64,000 bases of DNA from Draconibacterium halophilum (GTDB taxonomy: Bacteria > Bacteroidota > Bacteroidia > Bacteroidales > Prolixibacteraceae): the NCBI RefSeq assembly GCF_010448835.1, contig NZ_CP048409.1:4319501-4383500 (forward strand), given 5' to 3'. The number at the start of each line of letters is the position of its first letter. Positions within the stretch are counted from its first letter, which is position 1. Below, piece by piece: positions 45,653 to 53,866 of this stretch. Under the pieces are notes generated by a model. The model made no database searches. It worked only from the letters and a program-made list of their open reading frames with translations, and was not told the DNA's origin. A program made the translations under genes and the position numbers.

Positions 45653-46702
45653 GCTACGTATGTAAAAGTGTTTCGAGTCGCCCCATTCGCCATAACCTAT
45701 TTCCGAACCGGCCATGTGGATTCTTGCCTCCAGACAATTGCGGCACAATTCGGCATCCTCATCCAAACAAGGTTTATCCTCGTAAAGCTGATACTCTTCG
45801 CGATATGCAGTTGGCGTTAGATTCGGCATAATTACATTGGCACCAATGGCCAGTGCTTTTTCACGTCCGGCCGGATCAATGGCCTGCAAAGCAGTGGCTG
45901 CAGCAATATTAATATCGGGCATTAATAAGCGTAAAACCGCAATCATGTTCAATGCCAGATCAAAACGTTCCTGCTTTGTTTTCAGCAGATGCCGGTGTTG
46001 ATATAAGGGCGTGTCTTCGTGCTCGATGTATGGCCCCATTCCACACATATCAATATCTAGTTTTTTGAAAAACAAAAGATCATCGGCAAGGTGTTCGTAG
46101 GTTTGAAAAGGCAAACCAATCATCACCCCCGTTCCCACCTGGTAACCTGTATTTTTCAGACTTCTAAGCGCTTCAATTCGTTTTTCAAATGAATGAATTT
46201 CATTTTCAGGATGGATCTTGTAATACAATTCCCGGTTCGATGATTCAATACGCAACAAATACCGGTGAGCACCACTTTCGAACCAACGACGATACGTTTC
46301 CTGGCTTTGCTCGCCACAACTGAGTGTAATTCCCAATTCGCCATTCGAAATTTGCTTGATTTTTTTCAGCAAATCGTCTACCCTTTTAATAAATGTCGGC
46401 GACGATAATTCCCCCGACTGCAACACTACCGAGGCAAAATTATTCTCCCAGGCAAAACGACACGATTCCAGTATTTCGTCATCGCTTACATCATAACGAA
46501 TAACTTTCTCGTTTCCTTTACGAATGCCGCAATACAAACAGTCTTTCGCGCAGATATTCGAGAACTCAACCAAACCACGGAAATAAACTTTATTCCCGGT
46601 TTCTTTTACCTTCACCTCCTGCGCCCGAGTTAAAAGTGCAGTCCGCTCTTCACCTGTGGCTTTTAGTAATTGTATGATTTCCTGTTTATCCAAACCAATC
46701 AT
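45626..46702 (-). CDS. hydE: [FeFe]-hydrogenase maturase HydE (radical SAM)
   Basis: A 358-residue radical SAM enzyme involved in making the dithiomethylamine-bridged diiron part of the H-cluster. The SAM cluster motif C-x3-C-x2-C is at Cys51, 55 and 58 (CAKDCLYC). A second cysteine set near the C-terminus (CLDEDAELCRNC, C-x7-C-x2-C) matches the auxiliary cluster site of Thermotoga HydE. TGVMIGLPFQT and the barrel motifs agree. I start at the ATG at 46702, where the family begins; an in-frame ATG at 46744 would add 14 residues. It is divergent from the TM1266-hydG transcript. Confidence 0.96.
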   Translation of the reverse strand: MIGLDKQEIIQLLKATGEERTALLTRAQEVKVKETGNKVYFRGLVEFSNICAKDCLYCGIRKGNEKVIRYDVSDDEILESCRFAWENNFASVVLQSGELSSPTFIKRVDDLLKKIKQISNGELGITLSCGEQSQETYRRWFESGAHRYLLRIESSNRELYYKIHPENEIHSFEKRIEALRSLKNTGYQVGTGVMIGLPFQTYEHLADDLLFFKKLDIDMCGMGPYIEHEDTPLYQHRHLLKTKQERFDLALNMIAVLRLLMPDINIAAATALQAIDPAGREKALAIGANVIMPNLTPTAYREEYQLYEDKPCLDEDAELCRNCLEARIHMAGSEIGYGEWGDSKHFYIRSKKQPETKG

Positions 46703-47024
46703 TTTGAGCCACAAAAATATGCTTTTCTGCGCAATAAAACTCAAGAACCAAACCTTATGTTATGTTTTAGAACTAGGTTGCATAACATTAGCACTTTACA
46801 ACATTTCTCATGTACAGAAATTGAAATTAAAATTACTTTTGTAGCCTAATCCTGCGGGAAGGCCACGGCTGACTTTAGGGAAAAGGATTAATGATTAACG
46901 TTGAAGGATTAATCAATAATCTGCTTTCCCTGAATTTCTCGTAGAATTTATTTGTAAAACCAGTTTGATGTTTGTTGACTGAAAAAACTTTGGTCTTCCA
47001 ACTTCCAACTTCTAACTTTCATAT
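46703..47024. other. Intergenic region between hydE and TM1266 genes
   Basis: A divergent promoter region of about 320 bp. TACTTTTG (46834-46841) is a plus-strand -7 match. Directly after it, TAATCCT (46847-46853) can pair with AGGATTA (46884-46890), enclosing GGGAAGGCCACGGCTGAC. A second AGGATTAAT follows at 46905. This may be a structured leader, but I could not match it to a known riboswitch class. Confidence 0.3.
46989..47020 (+). promoter_or_regulatory. Promoter for the TM1266-hydG unit
   Basis: TTTG (46989-46992), 20 nt, then TAACTTTC (47013-47020), one mismatch to TAnnTTTG. The -7 box ends 4 bp before the ATG, so the transcript would be leaderless or nearly so. Confidence 0.45.
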
Positions 47025-47270
47025 ATGAAACGACTGGGTTTTGTGGGTATAATAATTGAAAACCGCGAAAAATCATCAGAAAGCGTAAACCATGTTCTGA
47101 GTCAATACTCTGAACTCATTCTGGCCCGCACCGGGCTGCCCAACGCAAAAGAAAACTATTCCGTTATTACACTGGTAATTGATGCCACAACCGACGAGCT
47201 GGGCCAATTAACCGGGAAACTAGGAAACATTCCGGGTGTATCTGTAAAATCTGGTCTCGCCAAAAAATAG
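47025..47270 (+). CDS. TM1266-like iron-only hydrogenase system regulator
   Basis: An 81-residue small protein of the TM1266 family (ferredoxin-like/ACT-type fold). MKRLGFVGIIIENREKSSESVNHVLSQYSELILARTGLP and the closing LGNIPGVSVKSGLAKK match. Genes of this family are regularly found beside hydE, hydF and hydG and are annotated as regulators, though biochemical proof is limited; ligand and target are unknown. It lies 34 bp upstream of hydG on the same strand and probably shares its transcript. Confidence 0.9.
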   Translation: MKRLGFVGIIIENREKSSESVNHVLSQYSELILARTGLPNAKENYSVITLVIDATTDELGQLTGKLGNIPGVSVKSGLAKK

Positions 47271-47304
47271 AAAAATAAAAACCGATCTTTTAACTCAAAA
47301 AAAT

Positions 47305-48696
47305 ATGTATAACGTACCTGCCGATTTTATCAACGAAGCCAAAGTTTGGGAAACACTGGAGCACAACAAAAATCCCGAGCCCGCACAAATTAGGGAAGTA
47401 CTGGCAAAAGCTGCCGGAATGAAAGGTTTAAACCTTGCTGATGTCGCTATTTTAACTTCGATAAGCGATCCCGAGATGCTGGCAGAACTTTTTAATACGG
47501 CCAACACCGTTAAAGAAACCATTTATGGCAAAAGACTGGTGTTGTTTGCTCCACTTTACATTTCGAATTTATGCGCAAACGAATGTTTGTACTGTGCTTT
47601 CAGGGCAACAAATAAGGAAATCGACCGCCATGCACTATCGCAGGAACACATTGCGCGCGAAACAGAAGTGCTCATTAACCAAGGACACAAACGAGTATTG
47701 CTTGTCGCCGGTGAGTCGTATCCGAAAAAAGGATTCGATTATGTTTTGGAATCAATTCGAAGCGTTTACAGCGTTAAAAATGAACACGGAGAAATTCGCC
47801 GGGTGAATATAAATGTGGCTCCGCTAACGGTTGATGAATTTAAACAGGTAAAAGCAGAAGGTATTGGGACCTACCAAATTTTTCAGGAAACCTACCACCG
47901 CGAAACCTACCAAAAAGTACACGTTGGCGGTAAAAAACGTGACTATAACTGGCGAGTTTGGGCTTTACACCGCGCCATGGAAGCCGGTATCGATGATGTA
48001 GGAATTGGCGTATTGTTTGGCCTGTTTGACTATCGTTTTGAGATAATGGCGATGATGCAGCATATTTTTGAGCTGGAAGAAAAGTTTGGGGTTGGCCCGC
48101 ACACCATCAGTGTTCCGCGCATGGAACCTGCAACCAACAGCGACATTGCATCGCATCCGCCATTCCCTGTTTCTGATATCGATTTCCGCAAGATTGTGGC
48201 CATTCTTCGTTTGGCAGTTCCTTATACCGGGATCATTATGTCGACACGAGAAACCGCAAAAATGCGCCGCGATACTTTTGCATTGGGAGTTAGCCAAATC
48301 TCGGCGGGGAGTAAAACCAATCCCGGAGGATACGAGGAAGATGATGCAATCTCAGGCCAGTTTAGTCTTGGCGATCATCGCCCGCTTGATGAAGTGATTC
48401 GCGATGTAGCATCAATGGGTTACATTCCGTCGTTCTGCACAGCGTGTTACCGTATGGGAAGAACAGGACAGGATTTTATGGACCTGGCCAAACCGGGAGA
48501 CATTCGGTTACATTGTGGTCCAAACGGACTCAGTTCGTTTAAAGAATACTTGCAAAACTATGCATCGCCGGAAACACGTGAAATTGGCGATAAATTAATT
48601 CACGAGACAATTGCTGGATTAACCGGCGTAGCAAAACAACGCGCCGAAAAACTTGTAAACCGCGTAAAAGCCGGACGCGATGATGTTTATTGTTAA
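47305..48696 (+). CDS. hydG: [FeFe]-hydrogenase maturase HydG (tyrosine lyase, radical SAM)
   Basis: A 463-residue radical SAM enzyme that cleaves tyrosine to p-cresol and a fragment that yields CO and cyanide for the H-cluster. The SAM cluster site C-x3-C-x2-C is in CANECLYC. The diagnostic C-terminal cluster motif C-x2-C-x22-C is intact (CTACYRMGRTGQDFM to HCGPNGLSS), which separates it from ThiH. The ISAGSKTNPGGYEED loop is also typical. The reading frame is undisturbed. It is followed, after 95 bp, by an unrelated GxxExxY gene, then aspartate ammonia-lyase. Confidence 0.97.
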   Translation: MYNVPADFINEAKVWETLEHNKNPEPAQIREVLAKAAGMKGLNLADVAILTSISDPEMLAELFNTANTVKETIYGKRLVLFAPLYISNLCANECLYCAFRATNKEIDRHALSQEHIARETEVLINQGHKRVLLVAGESYPKKGFDYVLESIRSVYSVKNEHGEIRRVNINVAPLTVDEFKQVKAEGIGTYQIFQETYHRETYQKVHVGGKKRDYNWRVWALHRAMEAGIDDVGIGVLFGLFDYRFEIMAMMQHIFELEEKFGVGPHTISVPRMEPATNSDIASHPPFPVSDIDFRKIVAILRLAVPYTGIIMSTRETAKMRRDTFALGVSQISAGSKTNPGGYEEDDAISGQFSLGDHRPLDEVIRDVASMGYIPSFCTACYRMGRTGQDFMDLAKPGDIRLHCGPNGLSSFKEYLQNYASPETREIGDKLIHETIAGLTGVAKQRAEKLVNRVKAGRDDVYC

Positions 48697-48791
48697 TTGG
48701 CTGTACTATGATTGGCGAGATTTACCTGATTCCCTGATTCCATAATTAATTGTATTTTAGTGGGTAAACTTGTAACTCAGCAAATACAAAT

Positions 48792-49166
48792 ATGGAATTT
48801 GAAGAATTGACGCACAAAATTATCGGTTGTGCCATGCAGGTTCACCGAACTTTAGGAAATGGTTTTCAGGAAGTAATCTATCAAAGAGCATTGGCGCTTG
48901 AATTCGATCACCAGGGAATTGAATACGATAGAGAAAAAGTAATGTCAATTTACTACCGTGATTTTGAAATTGGAACCCGCCGCGTAGATTTTTTTGTTGA
49001 AAATAAAATCATGGTGGAATTAAAAGCAGTTATAAAGCTTGAAGATGTGCATTTAGCTCAGGCAATGAATTATCTGGAAGCTTACCACATGAAGATTGGT
49101 CTACTAATAAATTTTGGAAGCAAGAGTTTAACATTAAAAAGAGTTCACAACAACAATATCATGTAA
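48792..49166 (+). CDS. GxxExxY protein
   Basis: A 124-residue protein with the family-naming motif GFQEVIY (G-x-x-E-x-x-Y) in GNGFQEVIYQRALALEF. The RRVDFFVENKIMVELKAV stretch (D..E-x-K) is a PD-(D/E)xK nuclease-like core, so a nuclease-derived fold is likely, but no activity is established for the family. It is very common in environmental Bacteroidota and other phyla, often as scattered copies. Here it sits between hydG and the aspartate ammonia-lyase gene, and may be a later insertion. It ends only 19 bp before the next gene. Confidence 0.92.
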   Translation: MEFEELTHKIIGCAMQVHRTLGNGFQEVIYQRALALEFDHQGIEYDREKVMSIYYRDFEIGTRRVDFFVENKIMVELKAVIKLEDVHLAQAMNYLEAYHMKIGLLINFGSKSLTLKRVHNNNIM

Positions 49167-49185
49167 TCCAATAATCAAGCAAATC

Positions 49186-50580
49186 ATGGTCAATACAAGA
49201 GAAGAAAGTGACTTTATTGGAAAGAAGCAACTACCTGCGGATGAGCTTTGGGGCATTCATACGGCTCGCGCAGTGGAGAATTTCCCAATCTCGGGACAGA
49301 AAGTTCATCCTGAGCTAATTAAAGCTTATGGAGAAGTTAAGCTGGCCTGCGCACAAACCAATAATTCGCTTGGTTTTTGGGATGATAACACAAAAGCTGA
49401 AGCCATTGAAAAGGCCGCTTTTGAAATGAGCCAGGGACTACTGAATGAGCAAATTCTGGTGGATGCTTTGCAGGGCGGTGCAGGAACTTCTACCAATATG
49501 AATGTAAATGAAGTACTGGCCAATCGTGCCCTGCAAATTCTTGGAAAAGAATTAGGTGATTATGCCACTGTCTCTCCACTTGATGACATCAACCTACACC
49601 AAAGCACCAACGACACCTACCCCACTGCACTTAAAGTAACCGCTATTCGTTTATTGCGCGAACTGGAACAAAATGTGCTGAACCTGCAGGAAGCTTTTCA
49701 GCAAAAAGAAAAGGAGTTTTCGCACATTGTGAAAATAGGACGCACGCAGTTGCAAGATGCCGTGCTGACGACGCTTGGCCGCGAAATGAGTGCTTATGCC
49801 GAAGCACTGAACCGCGATCGCTGGCGCATTTATAAATGCGAAGAACGTTTGCGCGTTGTAAATCTTGGTGGAACAGCCATCGGAACCGGGCTTGGTGCGC
49901 CGAAACAATTTATTTTTAGGGTAGTCGACAAGCTGCGTGAAAACACAAATATCGGTTTGGCACGCAGCGAAAACCTGATTGACGGCACACAAAATGTTGA
50001 TGTATTTGTTGAAGTTTCAGGTATTTTAAAAGCATGTGCTTCCAATTTATTAAAGATTAGCAACGATCTTCGTTTGTTATCGAGCGGCCCACACGCAGGG
50101 CTGGCTGAAATTAATTTACCACAACTTCAGGCCGGCTCATCAATTATGCCGGGAAAAGTAAATCCGGTTATTCCTGAAGCAGTTGCACAGGCTGCCATAA
50201 AAGTAATGGGTAACGATCAGGTTATTGCCCAGGCCTGTAGCGCCGGAAATCTTGAACTCAACCAGTTTTTGCCACTTATCGCTCACAGCTTCCTCGAGTC
50301 GATCAATCTGCTTAAAAATGCAAGCAAAATATTTAGCGAAAAATGTGTGGTTGGGATTTCGGCCAATGAGGTTATTTGCCGGATGAATGTAGATAACTCA
50401 ACCGCTACCATTACCGCACTTGTTCCTGCCATTGGATACGACCGCTGTTCCGAGATCATCAAAATGGCTGAAAACAGTGCTTTGTCAATTAAAGAAGCAG
50501 CCTTATTATCAGGATATTTAACGGATAAAGAGTTTGAACAATTGATTACTCCTGAAGCCGTTTGCCGGTTAGGCAACTAA
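49186..50580 (+). CDS. aspA: Aspartate ammonia-lyase
   Basis: A 464-residue fumarase/aspartase superfamily enzyme that converts aspartate to fumarate and ammonium. The superfamily signature GSSIMPGKVNPVIPE carries the catalytic-loop Ser. TSTNMNVNEV, HQSTNDTYPTA and VKIGRTQLQDA are the other substrate-site blocks, and aspartase rather than fumarase is favoured by similarity as I recall it. It lies between hydG and hydF within the [FeFe]-hydrogenase maturation region. Ammonium is the source of the bridging amine in the H-cluster by published work, so its placement may be meaningful rather than accidental. Confidence 0.9.
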   Translation: MVNTREESDFIGKKQLPADELWGIHTARAVENFPISGQKVHPELIKAYGEVKLACAQTNNSLGFWDDNTKAEAIEKAAFEMSQGLLNEQILVDALQGGAGTSTNMNVNEVLANRALQILGKELGDYATVSPLDDINLHQSTNDTYPTALKVTAIRLLRELEQNVLNLQEAFQQKEKEFSHIVKIGRTQLQDAVLTTLGREMSAYAEALNRDRWRIYKCEERLRVVNLGGTAIGTGLGAPKQFIFRVVDKLRENTNIGLARSENLIDGTQNVDVFVEVSGILKACASNLLKISNDLRLLSSGPHAGLAEINLPQLQAGSSIMPGKVNPVIPEAVAQAAIKVMGNDQVIAQACSAGNLELNQFLPLIAHSFLESINLLKNASKIFSEKCVVGISANEVICRMNVDNSTATITALVPAIGYDRCSEIIKMAENSALSIKEAALLSGYLTDKEFEQLITPEAVCRLGN

Positions 50581-50592
50581 TACTTACCAATT

Positions 50593-50642
50593 TTAACAAC
50601 ACATTAACACCGCCGTACACGCCTCACATACTGCACATTAAC
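50593..50642 (+). promoter_or_regulatory. TTAAC direct repeats upstream of the first Cys/Lys-rich gene
   Basis: TTAAC at 50593-50597 and 50604-50608 (11 bp apart, two turns-in-phase spacing typical of OmpR/PhoB-type sites), then TTAAC at 50638-50642. The wider unit is ACATTAAC. The same pair occurs upstream of the paralogue at 53416-53431, with the OmpR-type regulator gene between the two. Confidence 0.45.
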
Positions 50643-50768
50643 ATCCTTATTGCATTTAAAGATATATTTATCTTATTCTGCGCTTGCTTTTTATTGATAT
50701 AGTTATTAATATTGAGTCTGAATAAACATAGTAAAAGAAAATTTCTTAAATAACTAAAATTTTAAATC

Positions 50769-51068
50769 ATGAAAAAAGTATTATTTCTTTTAGCGTTTGT
50801 TGCAGTTTACGGAGTATCATTAGCAATGACTGAAGCAACAGTTGTTACCAACGATGAAATCGTTCAGGTTGTAGACAACGCCGATAAAGTAGAAAAAGAA
50901 ACAGAAGAGGGTAAGAAAGCCACAAAGTCTGAAGCAAAAGCTAAAGGCGAAGGATGTTCAGATTCAAAAGCTAAAGCAAAAGCTGATGGATGCTCAGGCG
51001 AGAAATCAGCAGAAAAGAAAGGCGACTGCAGCAAAACCTGCGGTGGTGAAAAATCAGGTAAATCTTAG
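50769..51068 (+). CDS. Small secreted Cys/Lys-rich protein, paralogue 1
   Basis: A 99-residue protein. A signal peptide (about 1-19, GVSLA) is followed by a short acidic segment and then a Lys/Ala-rich stretch (EEGKKATKSEAKAKGEG) holding Cys63, 75, 87 and 91 (GCSDSKAK, GCSGEK, CSKTCGG). The composition suggests a disordered, highly charged exported peptide whose cysteines may bind metal or cross-link. I know no family for it. It has a paralogue at 53492 in the same layout, and the two flank the two-component system. It ends in a clear terminator. Confidence 0.75.
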   Translation: MKKVLFLLAFVAVYGVSLAMTEATVVTNDEIVQVVDNADKVEKETEEGKKATKSEAKAKGEGCSDSKAKAKADGCSGEKSAEKKGDCSKTCGGEKSGKS

Positions 51069-51088
51069 TAGATTACCTGTTATAAAGG

Positions 51089-51122
51089 AAAGTCGTTCAT
51101 TAATAAATGAGCGACTTTTTTT
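51089..51122 (+). terminator. Terminator of Cys/Lys-rich paralogue 1
   Basis: A 13-bp stem AAAGTCGTTCATT / AATGAGCGACTTT (one wobble) with a 4-nt loop and a T-run of about nine. Confidence 0.9.
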
Positions 51123-51324
51123 TTGAAAGTCTGGCCCGTAAAAATCAGCTCTACCTAATATCATCCTCCGGCTTCCTTCGTCAGCCATCTCCTTCAAAAA
51201 GTGGATTCGTTATAAAACACTACACTGGTTTAATATCAATTCCCCTTTGAAGAGGAATAAAAGGGGATGATAAAAAACTTAGACTCTGAATAGTGTGATT
51301 CCGATGAATTATGAATTTGTTTTG

Positions 51325-52020
51325 CTAGCAATGTAAAATATAACCCACTTTTACCACATTCTCGATAGAGATTGAAGGGTCTCCGGCAAAGTATTTTCTA
51401 AGTTTCGAGATAAATACATCGAGGCTTCGTCCGGCAAAGTAATCGTTCTCTCCCCAAATAGCAGTTAAGATCTGCTCGCGTCGAACCACATTCTTTTTTT
51501 CCTTGCAAAGCATAAGTAACACTTCGGCCTCTCGTGTTGTAAGGCGTTTTACATTTCCGTTTAAACTCAGCGAAAGATTTTCATAATCGAATTCATAAGC
51601 ACCCACCTGGTAAACACTTTCGGTTTCTTCCTGGATAAAATCGCTGCGTTTACTAATGGCCACAATTTTACACCACAACTCGTCCTCATCAAAAGGTTTG
51701 GTAATGTAATCGTCGGCACCAATGGTATACCCTTTCATTTTATCCTCTTTCATGGCGCGTGCCGTAAGAAAAATCACCGGAATTTCAGGCTGAACAGCTT
51801 TCACTTTTTTAGCCAGCGAAAAACCATCCATTTTGGGTAACATCACATCGAAAATACAAAAGTTAAAATCTCCTGTTTTTTTAAATCCTTCCAAACCTTC
51901 TTCTCCATCGCGATACCGGGTAACACCAACACCACGACTCTTTAAAAATTCCTCCAACAGAAATCCAAGATTGTGGTCGTCTTCAACTAAAATAATATTC
52001 AGGTTTTTTTCGTCCATCAT
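51325..52020 (-). CDS. OmpR-family response regulator
   Basis: A 231-residue regulator. Receiver domain (about 8-120): acidic pair at ED/DD 13-15, phosphoacceptor Asp58 in CIFDVMLPK, Thr in FLTARA and Lys in DYITKPF. The winged-helix effector domain (about 130-230) has LTTREAEVLLMLCKEKKNVVRREQIL and GRSLDVFISKLRKYF. Its start overlaps the sensor kinase stop (TAATG layout), so translation is coupled. It is flanked by two Cys/Lys-rich protein genes on the opposite strand, each with TTAAC direct repeats 11 bp apart upstream, which fits the spacing of tandem OmpR/PhoB-type sites. RprY-like in type. Confidence 0.95.
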   Translation of the reverse strand: MMDEKNLNIILVEDDHNLGFLLEEFLKSRGVGVTRYRDGEEGLEGFKKTGDFNFCIFDVMLPKMDGFSLAKKVKAVQPEIPVIFLTARAMKEDKMKGYTIGADDYITKPFDEDELWCKIVAISKRSDFIQEETESVYQVGAYEFDYENLSLSLNGNVKRLTTREAEVLLMLCKEKKNVVRREQILTAIWGENDYFAGRSLDVFISKLRKYFAGDPSISIENVVKVGYILHC

Positions 52021-53285
52021 TATGATTTTTCCAGCGGTAATTCAATCTTAAAAACAGTTCCTTCATCACTTGTGCTTTCAACAGCAATGGTTCCGTTATG
52101 CGCTTCAACAATTTGTTTTACGTAGGCCAGCCCAATTCCAAAACCTTTGGCGTTATGCACATCGCCTGTTGGCACCCTGTAATACTTATCAAAAATATAC
52201 TTTTGAAATTTAACCGGAATACCAATTCCATTATCTATTACCAAAATCACCAGGTTTTCGTTTTCAACGCGTGTTTTAACGGCAATATCGGGCGCACGTT
52301 TTGAATATTTTATGGCATTCGAAAGCAAGTTGACAAATACATTTACAAAATGCATCCGGTCGATAAACACCTGGTTGTCTCCCGATTCAAAATCATAAGT
52401 TATTTGTCCGAACTGCTCATTAATCAACATTTCGCAAGTCGACGCGGCTTCTTTCACCACATCCTCTATTGATGCTTTTTCTTTGTTGTAATCAAATTCA
52501 TTTCGTTCCACAGCTTCAAGCCGTAATAAGCTCTCAACCAGATTTTGCAGTTTGCGGTTTTCTTTTGTTATCAGCTCGGCATAACTCGTCAATTTTGTAT
52601 CATCATCGCCATAACGTTTTTTGCGGATCATATTCGATGCCAGTGCAATAGACGACAATGGTGTTTTAAACTCGTGACTTACATTATTCAGCAGCTCTTT
52701 TGTATGCCTTGCAATACGTATTTCGCGGTTGTAAATCCGCAACAGGTAAAGCAGCGCAACAATTAACAGAAGGATTAGTATTACCGAACCAAGAAACATA
52801 TAACCCGCTGTGGCAAAGAAAAAGCGGGTTCGCGACGGAAATTCCACGACCAGTTGATAACCGGTTTGTCCCAGTATTCCTCCCATACATCGCGAATAAT
52901 ACAAACCATTATAGTATTCGGCCTCCAACCTTTTTAACTCTTCCGAATTATTTTCCAGAATATACATTTCATACTCCAAGTCAATATCATATGATTTTAG
53001 CTCATCCTCAATTGCATCATGTATCTTCTGCCAAACTCCGGAAGTTGTTAATTGTGTTTTTAAACGAACCGAATCGCATTCCAAACAAGCTTTTACCTTA
53101 TTACAAAGTGGCTTATCAGCTGTCAACGTAGTCATCGTTTCACTAAGAGCTAATTCAACACTTTTCTCAAAAACCTTGTCCTGAAAGCGAATGGAATAAA
53201 CGATCCATTTTATTTGGGTTGCCAGCAGTGCCAGAATAATCAGCAAGGCCATCAAAAATGTATATTTTCTGAATACTGTTTTCAC
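52020..53285 (-). CDS. Membrane sensor histidine kinase with periplasmic cysteines
   Basis: A 421-residue kinase, RprX-like in layout. Two membrane helices (about 9-31 and 160-183) bracket a periplasmic domain of about 125 residues with Cys61, Cys67, Cys70 and Cys133; C-x5-C-x2-C (LCNKVKACLEC) looks suited to disulfide or metal sensing. Cytoplasmic HisKA has His204 in NNVSHEFKTPLSSI, and the HATPase domain has NLLSNAIKYS, DNGIGIP and KGFGIGLAYV. It is co-transcribed with the OmpR-type regulator by overlapping codons. Its 5' gap of 206 bp is shared with the divergent Cys/Lys-rich gene. Confidence 0.93.
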   Translation of the reverse strand: MKTVFRKYTFLMALLIILALLATQIKWIVYSIRFQDKVFEKSVELALSETMTTLTADKPLCNKVKACLECDSVRLKTQLTTSGVWQKIHDAIEDELKSYDIDLEYEMYILENNSEELKRLEAEYYNGLYYSRCMGGILGQTGYQLVVEFPSRTRFFFATAGYMFLGSVILILLLIVALLYLLRIYNREIRIARHTKELLNNVSHEFKTPLSSIALASNMIRKKRYGDDDTKLTSYAELITKENRKLQNLVESLLRLEAVERNEFDYNKEKASIEDVVKEAASTCEMLINEQFGQITYDFESGDNQVFIDRMHFVNVFVNLLSNAIKYSKRAPDIAVKTRVENENLVILVIDNGIGIPVKFQKYIFDKYYRVPTGDVHNAKGFGIGLAYVKQIVEAHNGTIAVESTSDEGTVFKIELPLEKS

Positions 53286-53415
53286 GTATTATTTTTCCTG
53301 AGTCTAAACTATTCAATGTTTAATACCATAATCCTATTGATAACCAATTGTTTTATGGCTTTATAATAGTCAAAAATAACCATTAAATCAACAATCTCTC
53401 CGGCTGTTAAATATA

Positions 53416-53461
53416 TTAACCTCGCATTAACGCTTACATTAATGATTAAACAATACATTTG
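53416..53461 (+). promoter_or_regulatory. TTAAC direct repeats and -7 element of Cys/Lys-rich paralogue 2
   Basis: TTAAC at 53416-53420 and 53427-53431 (11 bp apart), a variant TTAAT at 53439-53443, then the -7 element TACATTTG at 53454-53461. The repeats sit where a -33 element would be, so the regulator may replace its function. Transcription would start about 25 bp before the ATG. Confidence 0.5.
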
Positions 53462-53491
53462 TAACACGATCAAAATAAAAACTAAAAAATC

Positions 53492-53815
53492 ATGAAACGA
53501 ATTCTAATTGTAATTACTCTGATTGCTGCTTACAGTGTTGCTATGGCAACCACAAGTGCAAAGGTTAATACCGTAAAAAGATCGGAAGTAACTGTAGTTG
53601 CCGACGATAACAACACCGTTGTAATCAACAAAGAAGAGGACGAAAAGAAGAAGAAGAAGAAAGCAGAAAAGAAAACCACAACCACGAAAAAAGCTGATAA
53701 AAAGGCAAGCGGATGCTCTGAGACACAAAAGAAAAGTTGTGCAGCATCGGGAAAAACCTGTGGTGACGTAAAGGCCACTACTGAAAAAAAGAGTTGTTGT
53801 GGAGGATCGAAGTAA
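53492..53815 (+). CDS. Small secreted Cys/Lys-rich protein, paralogue 2
   Basis: A 107-residue paralogue of the protein at 50769. Signal peptide about 1-19 (YSVAMA), a short VVADDNNTVVINKEEDE segment, then a Lys-run (KKKKKK) and Lys/Thr-rich stretch, and finally a Cys-rich tail with Cys75, 83, 90, 102 and 103 (GCSETQ, SCAASGKTCG, SCCGGSK). The shared plan (signal, acidic segment with VVxxxDN, Lys-rich spacer, Gly-Cys-rich tail) identifies the pair as paralogues despite low identity. A metal-binding or redox-responsive exported peptide is a reasonable inference. It is divergent from the sensor kinase gene. Confidence 0.75.
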   Translation: MKRILIVITLIAAYSVAMATTSAKVNTVKRSEVTVVADDNNTVVINKEEDEKKKKKKAEKKTTTTKKADKKASGCSETQKKSCAASGKTCGDVKATTEKKSCCGGSK

Positions 53816-53839
53816 AATCAACTTCAAATAAATTAATTA

Positions 53840-53866
53840 AAGGGTGCTTTAGCACCCTTTTTTTAT
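53840..53866 (+). terminator. Terminator of Cys/Lys-rich paralogue 2
   Basis: A perfect 9-bp stem AAGGGTGCT / AGCACCCTT with a 2-nt loop, followed by a run of T. Confidence 0.85.
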
